Assembly (NCBI GenBank): GCA_023846275.1
Contig: CM043871.1
Location: 29,790,569 to 29,854,568 of the forward strand
Reading direction: 5' to 3'
DNA: 64,000 nucleotides
Source: Vanilla planifolia
Taxonomy: Eukaryota > Streptophyta > Magnoliopsida > Asparagales > Orchidaceae
Below the pieces are notes generated by a model. It saw nothing but the letters and a program-made list of their open reading frames with translations. It was not told the DNA's origin and ran no database searches. Shown here piece after piece: positions 1-12,929 of the stretch. A program made the position numbers and the translations under genes. Positions within the stretch are counted from its first letter, which is position 1, and the number at the start of each line of letters is the position of its first letter.

Positions 1-430
1 ATTAGAGTTCTAATAAGATGCACTATGTTTTCATAATTCTTTTTCCTTTATAAAAATATTACTTCAAATTTGTTTTATAACTTTGGCAATATGTTTTATG
101 ATCAATTCAAGTCTAAATTTTATGAAATTTGTAACATTAAGTTTATAATAATTTGAATTTTTTTATTTGACATTCACTTCCACTTTATATATCATGACCC
201 TTTTTTAAAGATATAGATTTTTAAAAACTTTTCATAATTCATAAAAATTGTTAAAATTTTTAATATTACTTTGATAAAATTCCCTTTCTTCTAATGATAT
301 TGATAACTCACTTTTCTCCTTTAAGCTTTGATCCATAATTTAATAAACATATTTTAAATTTTATTATTAAATAATTTAACTTTTTTAAAATAAAATTAAT
401 TAAATAATACTCACAGCTCTAGGTGTTATA
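1..430 (-). repeat. Probable Ty3/gypsy 3' LTR, cut by window edge
   Basis: On the minus strand an LTR-like start (TATAACACCTAGAGC) lies just downstream of the integrase C-terminus remnant, where a gypsy 3' LTR begins after its purine-rich tract. The rest is AT-rich with no coding potential and runs off the window. Its other end is not visible, so the LTR assignment rests on position and the start motif. Confidence 0.4.
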
Positions 431-439
431 TATTTCTCC

Positions 440-1780
440 CTCTTTATTAACATTTTTATCCCAAAATTCAAAACAAGTTAGGTAATTTTTTTTATCTCAT
501 CTTCTACTTCCTATGTGACATTCCTCCTTGTTTGATTATATCTATGACTTTGACCAAAATGATTTTTTCTTAATTTATTGGTTTCTTTTACAAAAAATAT
601 TTTCAAGTTTCTCTTCGTAATTTAGATCTAGATATACTTATATAATGCTCGAATCTTATGTGACTACATGGTTTAGATATATCACGTATTTTCTTAAAGA
701 TAAGATATTAAATACACTATGTACTATAGCTAAAGATATTGGTAAAGTAACCCTGTAAGCAACCTTGCCAACCATTTCAATGATTTGAAAAAGATGTATC
801 TTCATTTTAACTTTTCTTCTTTACCATATATGGTAACTTGTTTCATAAGTACGTGATCATCTTTTTGAAATTCTACTTTCTTATATTTAGAATTATAATA
901 TTTTTTTTCATGATCTTTAAGGCTTTTGTAATTTTGTCTCATAAATTACACTCTCTATGGTCCCATATATTATCTCAAGTTTTAGTAATGCCTTCTCTAA
1001 TTTGTCGCACTAACATCATAAGGGTTGACACTTTCTCTCATAAAATCGGACAAATTGAGTAGTATTAATACTTAACTGATAATTAGTGTTGTATGCAAAT
1101 TCAATTAATGATAAGCCTACATCCCAACTATCATCAAAATCAAATATACATGATTTAAGCATATTTTATAGTGTTTTAGTAGTTTTTTTCATTTAATCAT
1201 CCATTTATATATGAAATGTTGTATTGCATTATAAATGAGTTCCAAAAGCTCATTGTATTAATCTTCATAAAGGAGAGACGAATTTTCATGATCGAATATA
1301 ATAGGATTTGGAACCCTATGCAATCTCATTATTTGCTCCACATAGTTTTGGGATAACTACTTTTTATGTATATATAGTTCTAATTGGTGAAAAATGAGAC
1401 GACTTTGTGAATTTATCCAAAACTATCAAAATAATATCTTGCCCTTGGTTTGTCTTGGGTCAACTAACTATAAAGTTCATAGATATCTCTTCTCATTTCT
1501 ATATGAGTATGAGAAATGATTGAAATATTTTGCTAAGTTTTTAGAGCTTAACCATTAAATTGTTAACAAATTAAACAACCACTTATAGTATCTTGTATAT
1601 CATTTTTTATCCCTAGCCATCAAATATCTTGATACTTTTTAATTATCACAAGATGTGTCATATATCTTGATATATGTGATTTTTGTAACAATATCTATTT
1701 TTTCTTTACTTGATTTAGTATATATAATCTATTCTTAAAGTATAACATAAAAGTTTCTTTATTCAAATTAATGTCTAACT
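440..1780 (-). mobile_element. Ty3/gypsy integrase remnant
   Basis: Read on the minus strand with many stops and frame changes, this holds the second half of a gypsy polyprotein. It shows a trace of the integrase zinc-binding segment (GCLICQ, about 1590), the core segment ending in DSWDVGLSLIEFAYNTNYQ (about 1100), ERKCQ, and then the C-terminal domain trace VHSVFNILSLRKYV (about 690). These match the gypsy motifs SWDxxLPLIEFAYNNSY and VHxVFHVSxLRKY in the right order. The catalytic region is destroyed, so the copy is dead. It may be the 3' part of the minus-strand element whose RT is at 6.85-7.72 kb. Confidence 0.65.
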
Positions 1781-1785
1781 TTTCT

Positions 1786-2040
1786 TGTAATGACCTCATT
1801 TTATATTGTTCAAGATGATAAACCCAAAATTTAGCCAATGAAATCATGATCAAGTATGTTCAAAGTTGATAAATTCAATTTTTTCAAATACGGGTTTTAT
1901 ACATGAAAATATTAAAATATTGATGATCTTTATAATTTTAAACTTGGTTAAAAATAGTTTATGAGCAAATTAATAGAAAGAATTATTTGAGATGAACCTA
2001 ACGACAATAAATTTTAAATTTTTTAATGATTAAATAATTA
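1786..2040 (+). repeat. 5' LTR of plus-strand gypsy
   Basis: This aligns by eye to 4892-5150: both share the TGTA start, 'GATAAAC..CCAAAATTTAGC', 'GTGATCAA / ATGATCAA' and a run of matching AT-rich blocks over about 250 bp. The right end is not clear because the LTRs have diverged and contain indels. Confidence 0.55.
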
Positions 2041-2199
2041 ATTATGAGTTTTAAAAAATCAATATATTAATGTAATTTTAAGAATTTTGAATTATGATAT
2101 ATTTGTAATTTTTAATATTTTGGAGGGTTATCGATGTAATTTCAAAATTTCAGAGGGGTAGAATTATAATTTTTATGCCTAAGAACTAATAAGAGGAGC

Positions 2200-3300
2200 T
2201 AATAATTAGATGATGAGAATATCAATAAATAAGATCAAGGATCAATTCAAGAGAGTACATCTACCCTATTTTGTTGGAGAAGTCTTGATGATAGCAAAGA
2301 ATTAGCTTGATCACATGTCAATGTCCTAATAACAAGAAGGTGGCCTTGGTGATGCTAGTATTGAAAAATGCTACTAAACTTTGGTGGAGTTCTAGGTAAA
2401 GGATCTTATTCATAAGTAAATCAATTAAGGAAACTCTTGAGAAGAGTTCACTAATGAATTTGAGTAATGGCTTATTAAAATAATTATCAAGACCAAGATG
2501 AGAGAGGAATTAAACAACTTGATATATGTAGCATGATATTGTGAGTTATGAGCATAAGTTCTCTTATCTAGCAAAATATGTATCCAATTTAGTCACACTT
2601 AAAGAACAAAGATGTTACATATTCGGAGATGACAAAGAGATGAAATTAGAATAACTTGAATGCAATAAGAACAACAAATCATATTGAACTGATGGAGCAT
2701 GCCTACATTATAGAGTTAGAACATGGCATTCTAGAGGTCAGAAGAGGAGGAGAGAAAAACTATTTAACTCCCAAAGATTTAAACCCTAATTTTGAGAAAG
2801 AAAGGTGATTTTAGCTTTTCTCATGGAAGAAATTTCACCCAAATGGGATTCAACAAGGGCACTTGAACCTACTAGTAATGGAGTCAGTTTTGGGTCTAGA
2901 GGAATAAGAAAAAGTGACAAATGCGGTAAATGGCATCGAGGGGGTACAGATTGGAATTTACTTGCACAATTAGATGATTTGTGTGAGAGATATTGAGACA
3001 ATTTCTAAGAATAGCTCCAATTGTAAGAAATGAAAGCAGTTAATGCCTCAACTAATAGAGGTAAGGTGATGCAGGCCATGTGGAACAACGAGAGGTGGTG
3101 TATTAGAGAGAGGCTAGGCCTGTATTTATTTTATTACTCTATAAGAGCTACATTCTATGGACGTGATTATGTGTACGTTATATTTACAAAAGTTTATTTA
3201 TTTCTATTTTATTTGATTATGAAACATCTTATTCTTTTATATCTACTCGTATGATAAGTCATCGAAATATTTTATTGTAACCTATAAAACAATTATTACT
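2200..3300 (+). pseudogene. Gypsy gag and possible protease remnant
   Basis: Stop-riddled reading frames in the place where gag and protease lie, between the 5' LTR and RT. The clearest piece is at about 2905-2960, where CGKWHRGG resembles the zinc-finger tail of gypsy gag (CxxCGKxHxGxC). Sequence around 3050-3230 may be the aspartic protease, but I could not see a DSG triad. No intact protein can be made. Confidence 0.45.
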
Positions 3301-3659
3301 GGTCAGAATGCAAAATAAAAAAGGTATTAAGGTATATTGTTGAAGATGAGATAAAATCGAAGGAAAAAAATTCTTATTATCATTAAATATCTTATCTATA
3401 ATAGAGTTTGATGCGATCTTCTGTATGAATTTGTTATTTAATCAAGTAAAATAAATTGTTGAGAAAAGTGAATAGAAATCAAAAGCTCTAAGCCTTATAA
3501 AAGATAAGATAAATTTTTGTCAAGTAAGAAAAGTTCCTTTTGTTTCTATGCTAAAAGCAAATACAATACTATGCAACTAAAGTGAAGGGTGCTTAGCATC
3601 CATCATTGATTTGGATAAGAAATTTTTGTCATCCCTCAAAAGTATTAATCATCCAAAAA

Positions 3660-4320
3660 TATTTAAAAATGTTCCTAGAAAAGTTTTCAAGATCATATTC
3701 TGACATAGAAATAGAATTTGAAATTCAATTAATTTTAAGTTATTTATAAAATGAAATCACCTGAATTATAAGAAGTCAAAATACAAGTTTAAAAATTATT
3801 AGATAAGGGATTCATAAGACTCAATGTATAAATATGGGATGTACCTATTTTATTTATGATGAAGAAATAATAGTCTTTGTATGCACATTGATTATACAAA
3901 AATCAGTAAGATCACAATTAAGAACAAATATCCCTTACCAAAGATTGAAGATCTATTTAACTATGTGCAAGAAGTGGTGGCATTATCTAAGATTGATTTA
4001 AGGCCTAGTTACCACCAATTCAAAATTAAATAAGATGATATTTTAAAGATTGCCTTTAGAAATAGATATGGGCATTATAAGCTTCTAGTGTTGTTGTTTG
4101 AATTGATGAATACACTAGTAGCTTTCTTGAACTTGATAAACAAGTTGTTCAAGAAATACCTAAACCAATTCATAATTTCATTCATTGATGATATTTTTAA
4201 TTTACTCAATATCTCTTAAAAAACTTGCAACATAAATACATTTAGCATAACAAAATTTAAGAAAGAATAAAATATATATTAAATTTTTTAAATGTGAATT
4301 CTAGTTATGAAAAGATTTGA
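3660..4320 (+). pseudogene. Gypsy reverse transcriptase remnant
   Basis: Plus-strand reading gives, in order, a trace of the linker before RT, MHIDYTKISKITIKNKYPLP (about 3880), KIEDLF, LSKIDLRPSYHQFKI (about 3990), FRNRYGHYKLL (about 4055), FLNLINKLF, and FISFIDDIFNLLN (about 4175), then KCEF (about 4285). These are the gypsy RT blocks, with FIDD as the catalytic YxDD equivalent. The frame is broken by stops and shifts, so the enzyme is dead. No RNase H follows. Confidence 0.8.
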
Positions 4321-4419
4321 GTTTTATAAGGTCTTGAGTTTATCAAGTAAGCTATAAAAAAGATTGAAGTATTTTAAGATAAGATGAAAGTAGCTAAGGA
4401 TAGATAGAAAAAGTACGCT

Positions 4420-4850
4420 CAAAACATTAACTTGTAGAGCTTCAAGAAAGGGATGTGTATTATCCATTAAGGTGAGTCTAACTAAAGGCATCATAAGATT
4501 TGAGAAGTTAGAAAAATAGAAGCCTAAATTTATTAGTCCTTTTCAAGTATTAGAAAGAGTTAGATAAGTGGCATGCTGAATGACTTTACCTTTTTGATCG
4601 ACAAGAGTACATAATGTGTTTCACATATCATTCTTAAGAAGATACATTCCAAATACCTCAAACGTGATCAACTATATTGATCTATATGTGAAAATTCAGA
4701 TGGATCTCACATATCCTAAGATATTAGTGCTGACATTAGACAGATAATAAAAGAGACTAAGAAACAAAGTCATTTCAATGGTTAAAGTTCTATGCAAAAG
4801 TTAAATTGATAAAAAGTGAGGCCAATATTATCAACCAGTGTTGAGAGGTT
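4420..4850 (+). pseudogene. Gypsy integrase C-terminal domain remnant
   Basis: Recognisable segments are LTKGIIRFEKLEK, KFISPFQVLERV, VHNVFHISFLRRYIPNTSNV (about 4605-4665) and NKVISMVKVLC (about 4765-4800). This is the conserved tail of gypsy integrases (GxVxRFGKRGKLxPRFIGPFEILERVG...VHxVFHVSxLRKY...VIxLVKVLW). It comes straight after the RT remnant, so the deletion is internal to pol. Confidence 0.75.
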
Positions 4851-4891
4851 TTCTAAAATTTTGGGACAAAATTTCTATAATGAGAGAAGAT

Positions 4892-5150
4892 TGTAGTAGT
4901 CTCATTTTTAATTTTTAAAGTGTGATAAACGCCAAAATTTAGCTAAAAAAATTGTGATCAACTATGTTTAAAATTAATAAAGTCGATTTCTTAAAATATA
5001 ATTTTTATAAATAAAAAATATATTAAAATATCAATAAAAATTAAAATACAATCTCAAATATAATTAAACTATTATTTGAGCATGTTAATAAAAAAAACTC
5101 TTTAAGATAAACTAATAATACCAAGAATAATAAGATTTTTTCTATAGATG
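4892..5150 (+). repeat. 3' LTR of plus-strand gypsy
   Basis: Partner of the LTR at 1786. It follows the purine-rich stretch at about 4880-4890, as expected for a 3' LTR. The right boundary is approximate; homology to the left LTR fades near 5150. Confidence 0.55.
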
Positions 5151-5509
5151 TTACCAAAATTTTGTGTCCATATATTATTTTTCATAATACCTAATTTTTT
5201 TTTGAATCATTACCTTTTGGATCTAAAAAACCAATATCATATGATGTATACTAGCATCCAACCAAACTAAAGGCATCCTCACTTGGGCTAACTTATAAAA
5301 AGTACTAGTAGCACCATATGTGTAAGAGTATCTTCACTTCAAAGGACATCCTCACCTTATCATATGATGTCACATTATATATAAAGGTATTTTCATCATG
5401 AGAGTATCATCACTCTAATAATAAGAAGATAATATCTTAAAAAGTCAATTATTAATTTTTTATGTTATATTTTATTGACTTTTATACCACATAATATACC
5501 TATTTAATT

Positions 5510-5511
<2 letters not shown>

Positions 5512-5589
<78 letters not shown>
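5512..5589. repeat. (TA)n microsatellite
   Basis: About 39 uninterrupted TA dinucleotides. The predicted peptide across it is a reading-frame artefact. Confidence 0.95.
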
Positions 5590-5593
<4 letters not shown>

Positions 5594-5718
5594 TTGATTT
5601 ATTGAAAGTAATAAGACCATATTAAGTGGAATGACAATATAAATTATGCTAAAACCTGGAAAGAAAAAGCCATAAACATTGCCAATAGAATAAGACAAAA
5701 TATAATTTAAAAAAATAG

Positions 5719-5719
<1 letters not shown>

Positions 5720-5771
<52 letters not shown>
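5720..5771. repeat. (AT)n microsatellite
   Basis: About 26 uninterrupted AT dinucleotides, 130 bp after the first tract. Confidence 0.95.
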
Positions 5772-5773
<2 letters not shown>

Positions 5774-6849
5774 TGGGTTATATCACTAGTTATCAGATTT
5801 ATCTATCTAAATCTGAGAGTAAAATATTTTTTTAACCCCTAGTTTTCTTTAATTTTTTATAATATCATATATGCATATAAATTATTTCATACTCTCATTT
5901 TTTTAATAAAATACCTAATATTTCTTTTCTAAATACACTTGATCTCATTAAAAAGGAAATCGAGCCTTGTGGAGAATAATATATGAAAACTTAAAAAATT
6001 GGTAACATTTGTAGAAAACATTTATTATACTCGATATTATCGATTTACTTTTGATTTAATCTCTTATTTGTTGTTATTTTATTAATATTGTTTGATACTA
6101 GTAGTGCTTTATGATATTTTTCATTACTTATCATATCTATTTTTGAACTGAATAGAATCTCATTATTGTTTACATCACAGAACAAATATCTATAACATCG
6201 AAGATGGAGACTTAGAGACTATAAGAGAGGACTACACTCCTAAGATGTAAGAGTAAGTAGTGCTATGTTGGAGTTAGGCATTTGATATCTTGATAGAATA
6301 TTAGTTTTAGTTTGGTATTTATTTTAGATTAGATATTTTTATATAATTTTATATCAAGATCTTTTAATTGTGTTGATATTTTAGTTTATTTTGGATGGAT
6401 TATAGATATTGTCACATCATTAAGTTCTTGCCTAAGTTTTAATATCCTCACTTATTATTTTTTTGTGCTTAATCTCTGATTTATTTATGTTATTAAGAAT
6501 ACGATGATTTGGGCCCTAAAACTTCTCCTTATAAGAGTTTTGTTTTGGTCTTTTATAATTCTTCTACAATGTTAGTCATTCTATTTAAGCTTACTCTCTA
6601 GCTTCAAGCTTATATTACTATGGCACTTTTGCAAAATAAGATATAACATCTATATCATAATTTTTATTTATTTTAGCCATCAACTCTATCTTAGATTTAA
6701 CTCTTCTTGTGTAAATATATACTTATGACTTTGATGATTATAATATATCTAACTTCTCACATAAGTAGAGCCTTCACATTTTGAGCACAAAGACTATGTC
6801 AACCAACTCTAAATAATGAATAATATAGTTCTTCTCTTGTAGAAAAGCA

Positions 6850-7720
6850 TAAGCCATTATTGGACATCAAAGCAGCATCTCACCCTTATAAAGATGCATT
6901 TATAAATACCTGAAATTCTTCTTTATTCTCAAGTAGGACTAGTACCAATGTTTATGTCTACTTTTTAAGAGTTTGGAAACTAATCTCATAATCTTGATCC
7001 TAATTGAAAGAAATAATTTTTGCATTAGTTAGGTCAATGTATCATTATTTAAGAAAAATATTTAACAATTTTTTTATGAAAACTAGTTAGACTTAAAAAA
7101 ACTTCTTATTTTTGTAACATTAATCAGTCTTTGACAATCAATTATTATTATAGCTTCTTGTCAATTAATAAATAATGCATCTGTATTAATTGCATGTCCC
7201 AAAAATAAAACACTACATGACCAAAACTATAATTAAAGAATTTTATATACAATTGATTATCTTTTACCTTTTGTAATACTATATTTAAATACATTTTATG
7301 ATCCTAGGTGCATCTAGAGTAAATGTGAATATCATCGATATACATGATGGTAAAATTGTCTAATTATTATCTAAAGTCCTAATTCATGATACCCATAAAA
7401 GCATTTGATGTATTAATTAATCTAAATGAAAGTATACAAAACTCATAATAATCACATCTGATTTGAAATACTATTTTTCATATATCTTCATTCTTTATCA
7501 TAAGCTAATGATACCTATATCAAAAATCAATTTTTGAAAACATGTATGTTTCTTGAAGTTGATTGAATAACTTATGTTGAGCCATTGGAAATAATGAGAT
7601 TTTTGAGTTATGAGCTAAAATTTTTTTAAACCTTCCTTCCACTCATTTAAGATAGTTTAGGCATGCATTTCACATATGTTTATTTTCTTATAAAAATGTC
7701 TTGTAAAAGACTAAAAATAT
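6850..7720 (-). pseudogene. Ty3/gypsy reverse transcriptase remnant
   Basis: The minus strand reads LFNQLQETYMFSKIDF (about 7550), a YYEFCILSFRLINTSNAFMG block (about 7420), LDNFTIMYIDDIHIYSRCT (about 7310-7360), LNIVLQKVKDNQLYIKF and FNYSFGHVVFYFW. This is the gypsy RT palm with the catalytic YIDD kept. Stops interrupt every block. Gag lies upstream on the same strand (8.47-9.46 kb) and an integrase remnant lies 5 kb downstream, across the plus-strand insertion. Confidence 0.75.
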
Positions 7721-8469
7721 CATTTAATATTAACTAAATTTATTTAAAATACTCAGAATGCAAAATTTTAAAAATGTAAAAAAGAGAGTACATTGCATGA
7801 TACAATCCCATGAACATACAATATTATTAGTCACATAAGTATGTACTAAATGATGATAGGACTATTGGATTAAGTATTATAGTTGAGTGTCATAGATTTC
7901 ATATTGATATATAATATTATCAATTAAACGATGGATAAGAGGGATAACAAAAGAACTTTGTACAATATGATTAAGCTATTGAGCTAAGAATATTGAGTGA
8001 AAATCTTGAAACTAAGGATTTTGTATAGTATGCTAATATTAACATATAATACATTTAGTTCATTTAAGTAAATGTATTGTTGAGTGAGCCAAATTTAAGA
8101 GTTTTCATATGATACATGTTTATTAATTTACAAAATGGGTAATACAAATTAGTGGCTAACGTACATTATGATGTTCAGATTGTATGGTATAATTAATTTA
8201 TTTTATATGAGTGGCAACTAATTTTTCCAGATTTTTGGTTATGACATATAGGCATTAAAGCTCTCAAAACTTTATAAATGACTTTCAAATATAAAAAAAT
8301 GTTAATGACTATTTACATATCATTTAAAAAAGTCATCACCTGAAGATCATATCTTTATTGATGAAATAAGAGAGAAAATTTGAGCTCCAATAATTAGAAA
8401 ATTTTCCCATTCGTCATAGCTTTCTCTTAAGTTTATATTTTCTTGGCTTAATTTACTAATCAATACTCT

Positions 8470-9460
8470 ATTGTTTCTCTAACAAAATGTACAACCTCAC
8501 CACAAATAAAACATTTCATGATCATTTTCATCAAGCATTTTCTCTTATGAATTTTTTCATAATTCATACATTACGATTTGTTTTTATGTGAACTTGGCCT
8601 TAGTTATCACATTTTCTTCACCTTATTCCCATTTAATGACAAAATATAACTTTTCTTTTTCTAGCATCTCTTCTTACTTTTATCATATTTTGATCTTGTT
8701 TTATGCACCTTATTACTTTCATTACTCCTTATATCATATTAAATTCAATTGGAGTTATGATATTGCAAATAGAATCCCATAATCCCCTCTAGAACATAAC
8801 ATTTTTGCTTCTCATAGATTACCATCTCCAAAGCATACCTCGTAAGTCTAAAGAAAGTTTTATTATATTTTGAAATTTTCATTTCTCTTTAATATAACAT
8901 TGTCAATTCGTCATGCATCTTTTCTCTTGTAAATTTTGGAATATAATATTCATGAACTAAGTTGCATAACTCTTATGAAATTTCTTAGTTATGGTTATCC
9001 CAGATTGCAATCTTCACTAGATTCAAATCTTTCTTATATTTTGGGTAAGCCAAGTTGTCCAAAAGCATTTCTATTCTTTATAACTATTCATCTACATAAA
9101 ATGGATTAACAATGATAGCAATATGTAGTAGATTCCAATTTGCCTTTCATTTCTTTCGAGTGTAAATTCCTTTTTGGGTAGCATACTCATTGATATCATA
9201 TTTATTGATCATTGTTCTCTCATGATGGAGCTTGCATTCTTCTCTTATTATTTGAACTAGTTATCTCCTCATGTAAGTTAATATTCTTTAATTCCATTTC
9301 TACATTTTGCCCAAGTTCAAATTTCAATCAAACATGTAATCCAAATATTTGCATGTCACATAATTATTTCCATAATTCGACAAATGTTTTCGTCATATTA
9401 TTGGTTTTTGGTAATCCTTCCATAGTCCTTTGTACTTTTTTAAATCCATTAAAATTCTCA
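8470..9460 (-). pseudogene. Ty3/gypsy gag remnant with zinc knuckle
   Basis: On the minus strand a gag core reads VHEYYIPKFTREKMHDELTM (about 8900-8960), followed by a KYNKTFFRLTRYALEMV block (about 8820-8890). This matches the retrotransposon gag pattern 'F..YFP...R..K..EF..L.....V.EY...F..L.R.AP.MV'. Further on, near 8490-8530, CFICGEVVHFVRET is a CCHC zinc knuckle that has lost its last cysteine. It is an older companion of the RT at 6.85-7.72 kb. Confidence 0.65.
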
Positions 9461-9469
9461 ATAAATTAA

Positions 9470-12400
9470 ATTATCCTTAAACCTTATTTTCCAAATTACC
9501 TTTGAGTTATTTAAATGCCAATTACTTTGTTCATTTAGCTCTTTTGAAGTTCCTCAAATACACACATTTTTTTAATGTACCATATTTTTGCTTTCTTTGC
9601 CTAATTGCCCAATCCAATAATGGATCGAATGAATAACCCAATGTGTTGCACGTATGCTTAATACATTGTATGTTATTTCCAATTTTCTCTTATATCATTA
9701 TGTACTATTCATTCTCATGGACTACTCAATTCCACTTGTTATATCATACATTAATGTTAATGTTTTACAAGCTACTTGTAATTTTATGTAATATTTATTC
9801 ATTTAAAGCTAATGAACCATTTGTTAATTTAAGCCTAATGTATCATGTTTTACTCTCATATTTACTTTAGGCTTACATGTTTTTTGTTAGTTTGAGTAAG
9901 ACATACCTTATGTTAATATCAATACATCATACATTAGTCTTAATTTATCACACTTTAACTTATGTGTCATATGAAAAGTCTAACATACAATACATGAAAC
10001 TCCTACATACTATATGTCAATTTTAGCATACCATGCAAAAACCTTTTTTTTAGTTCATTTCTAAACTATTTATACCTCATGCACGATATGTAGTTCTTAA
10101 CGTATCATATATAAAGATCAAGTTCTATGAAAATTTCTGACGTTGTTTATGGGTTTTACATCCACATGGTAACACAATCAACAAATATATAACAAACAAT
10201 CAATGGTAAAACAAGCGTATTTCCTAATATGATGTTTTTCCATATTCACCAACATAAGTTGTCCCATTTTATTCGTTTGTCTACCCTATGTTTGTTCATC
10301 TTTACATTCATGTTATAATTGTCCAATTTAGGTTTGTATCATAAATTTATTCATTTATAAGTTTTGCATCCTACATTTGTTCATTTTTTTACAATTATCA
10401 TTCCTAAGATTTCAACAATTCTATATTATTTTTGTGGTATCCTAATTTTAAATTTTCATATTTATAAGTATAATAAACAAAAAATGTTACATTAAATGTT
10501 TTATCATTTTTATTTTCAAAAAACTTCTTTTAATTTGAAAAAATATGACATGTAAAAAATTTCTTAAGACTTACTATTTTGATACAATTCTTATGACATC
10601 TTGATTTAAAATTTTTATATCTATAAGTACAAAAATATCATTTTTATAAATATACAAACTTAAAGTTAGTATATTATAAGAATAGTATTAGAATAGTTGA
10701 TATTTTAAAGAATTTTTATATATCTTTCCCAAATTAAAAGAAGTGATGTTAAAATAAAAAAAAAATTAGAATGATTTTTTATTTCTTATCCTTATAGCTA
10801 TAAAAATTCAAAATTATGATATCATAATTAAGTAGAAAATAGTCTTTTATTCTTCATAGTTTTCTTTTCATTGTAACATCCAAATCCTATGCTCTCTTTT
10901 TTTTATTCAACTATATTAAACAATTCTCTTTTCTTAGTTTCAACTACTACTTTAGCGAGAACGGTTGACCAACTATTACTTTGTCCCAACAACTTAGCTT
11001 ATATTTAAGCATTGAAGCAATAATAGTTCTTTTTAAAGAATATTCTTAGAAGTATCACATTTTTTATTTTGGTGTTTGTACTATGCTTACTTTTGATTAA
11101 ACATTGCTTCATCTCAAACGTTACAATGTTCAATTTCTTATATGTGTTGATCTATATTTTGTATATTTTAAAAGAAAGTTGATATTTATCACGTTGAAAA
11201 AACTTGTGAGATTTTTTTTTAAATTATAAATATATTTGGATAAGCACCCTCGGCGCGTCGAAACGATTTACTCGAATGATCGGAAACGTGCACGTGACAA
11301 AATGCTGATTCGACTTACCACATGAATATTTTTTGTTCTAATTTATTCATGATTTGGATAAGTACAAACAAAACGCACATTTTATAGTGTGCGGCATACA
11401 TTTATTTTTTCTTTCTTGTTAATTATTAATAAAAATTTTTCAAAAAAAAAAAAAAAAGAATAGTTATGATATACCTGAATTTTCATTTTTTTTTGTTTTT
11501 TTTATTTTGTATTAATTGATAAAATAAAAAGCAAAACAAAACCAAAGATAAAATACAAACTAAAAATTAATGAAACTGAATTTGTACACATTACTAATGC
11601 TCTTCTACTCTCTTCCATGAAGGAAGAAGATTAGGTTTTGCTCGACAAGTGAGTAATAGGGTAACTAATGCTTATAATAGACATAATTTTCAATATATCG
11701 AGTGATATAATACACAAAAATTTGATGATGAATCCATAATGAATGAGAAATCTTTGATATCAATCAATGTGTGGTTGATATAATAAACATTTAACTTTGC
11801 GATGATAACAAATTGAGTTTTTGTCACATATTATATTTGAAAGTTTGAAATGATGATGATCAAGTTGAGTTTCACAAAATGGGTTTTGAAAAATTTAACA
11901 TTATTCTTTTTTTTTGTTTGATTATTGGAATACAAATTATCTAAATATAAATAGGACCTTTTCAATATGAGACATGAATTAAAGTTATAGAAACTTAATG
12001 TTAATCACATGGATGTGTAGAAACAAAATCTTCAATATTCATTTGAAGATGATTGATGCATTTTGTTTAGATCGTACAGATTAAACAAGAAAGATTTGAA
12101 TCTAGTTTTATAAGACTGTCTAATGACTTCAATGTCTTTCAAAAAAATAAAAATAAAAAAATGATGAAAAATATGTAAGCAAAAAATTCTTGAGACTTTT
12201 ATAGAGAGGGTTCGTTAAAAAATTAACAAGGAGTGTATGATCATGTGATAAATAAGAGATTAAAAGTGAGTTGCTTGGGAAACCACCTAAAGCTTTCCCC
12301 ATGCCTATCTCTTTCTTCCTTTCCCAACTGTAGTATTTGCTTCTTTTTTAAATCTAATTCCATCATCAACTTGTTGTGTTGATACAAAGTTTTCTAATTT

Positions 12401-12929
12401 GCAACCTGAACTAGAATGAATTTTCAGCTAACTTTCCTTGCCTAATATCCATCCTTACAAAATAGTAATAATCCTTTCCTTTGACTCAAGTTAGCTCGTA
12501 AGTTTTTTATTGTATTGTTTTTGGCGATCGTCTATCAAACTTGTTGAAACGTTGGAGTCGAAAAGTGCACCCGTGATGTGAAATACTTATCTCTATTCTT
12601 TTAGAGTTTCTTTAGATAAACATCACCAAGTAATCTGTTAATAGATATTCGTGAATTAGACTATACACTTTAAGCAAGGTTCTCCCTATAAGAAAAGCCA
12701 TCTACAAGAGGAGATGTTTGACCCACACGGATAAGAATACATAGAATAATGGTCCTTACCCAAATTCATACCAGAACTCTTATGAACCTTCCAAGCAGGT
12801 CATTCTACCCAACTCTTTTGACTCTTTTCATGTTCCTTAACGTGCATATGTACTCAAGCTCCACCCATGTCTACCTATACATGAGCCATAGAAGTCTTCA
12901 TCCTTTATCAACAAAACAAAGCTAATAAC
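9470..12929. other. Gene-free AT-rich intergenic region
   Basis: No protein-coding signal on either strand. Sequence up to about 10.9 kb has repeated short 'ACATACATT / CATATGTT' themes typical of decayed LTRs. A short CG-rich patch at about 11235-11310 stands out. The last 300 bp before 12930 are less AT-rich and probably hold the promoter and 5' UTR of the F-box gene. Confidence 0.5.

Larger units (their letters stand above)
1786..5150 (+). mobile_element. Ty3/gypsy retrotransposon, internally deleted
   Basis: About 3.4 kb flanked by two related LTR segments (about 1786-2040 and 4892-5150, both opening TGTARTRRYCTCATTTT). Inside, in plus-strand order, are gag, a possible protease region, reverse transcriptase, and the integrase C-terminal domain. 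Full gypsy elements are longer: here the sequence goes from the RT KCEF motif (about 4285) almost directly to the integrase tail (about 4420), so RNase H and the integrase core are missing. Numerous stops show the element is old. It lies between two parts of minus-strand gypsy sequence, which suggests a nested insertion. Confidence 0.7.
5160..6840. other. AT-rich gene-free stretch
   Basis: No coding sequence seen. It holds loosely repeated pieces around 5270-5420 (variants of 'AAGGCATCCTCACTT'), two long (TA)n tracts, and LTR-like AT-rich sequence at 6180-6500. It may be the distal part of an LTR or a decayed part of the minus-strand gypsy. Confidence 0.4.

Noticed and set aside
5504-5698. 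Peptide with long IYIY run
   Set aside because: Translation of a TA microsatellite.
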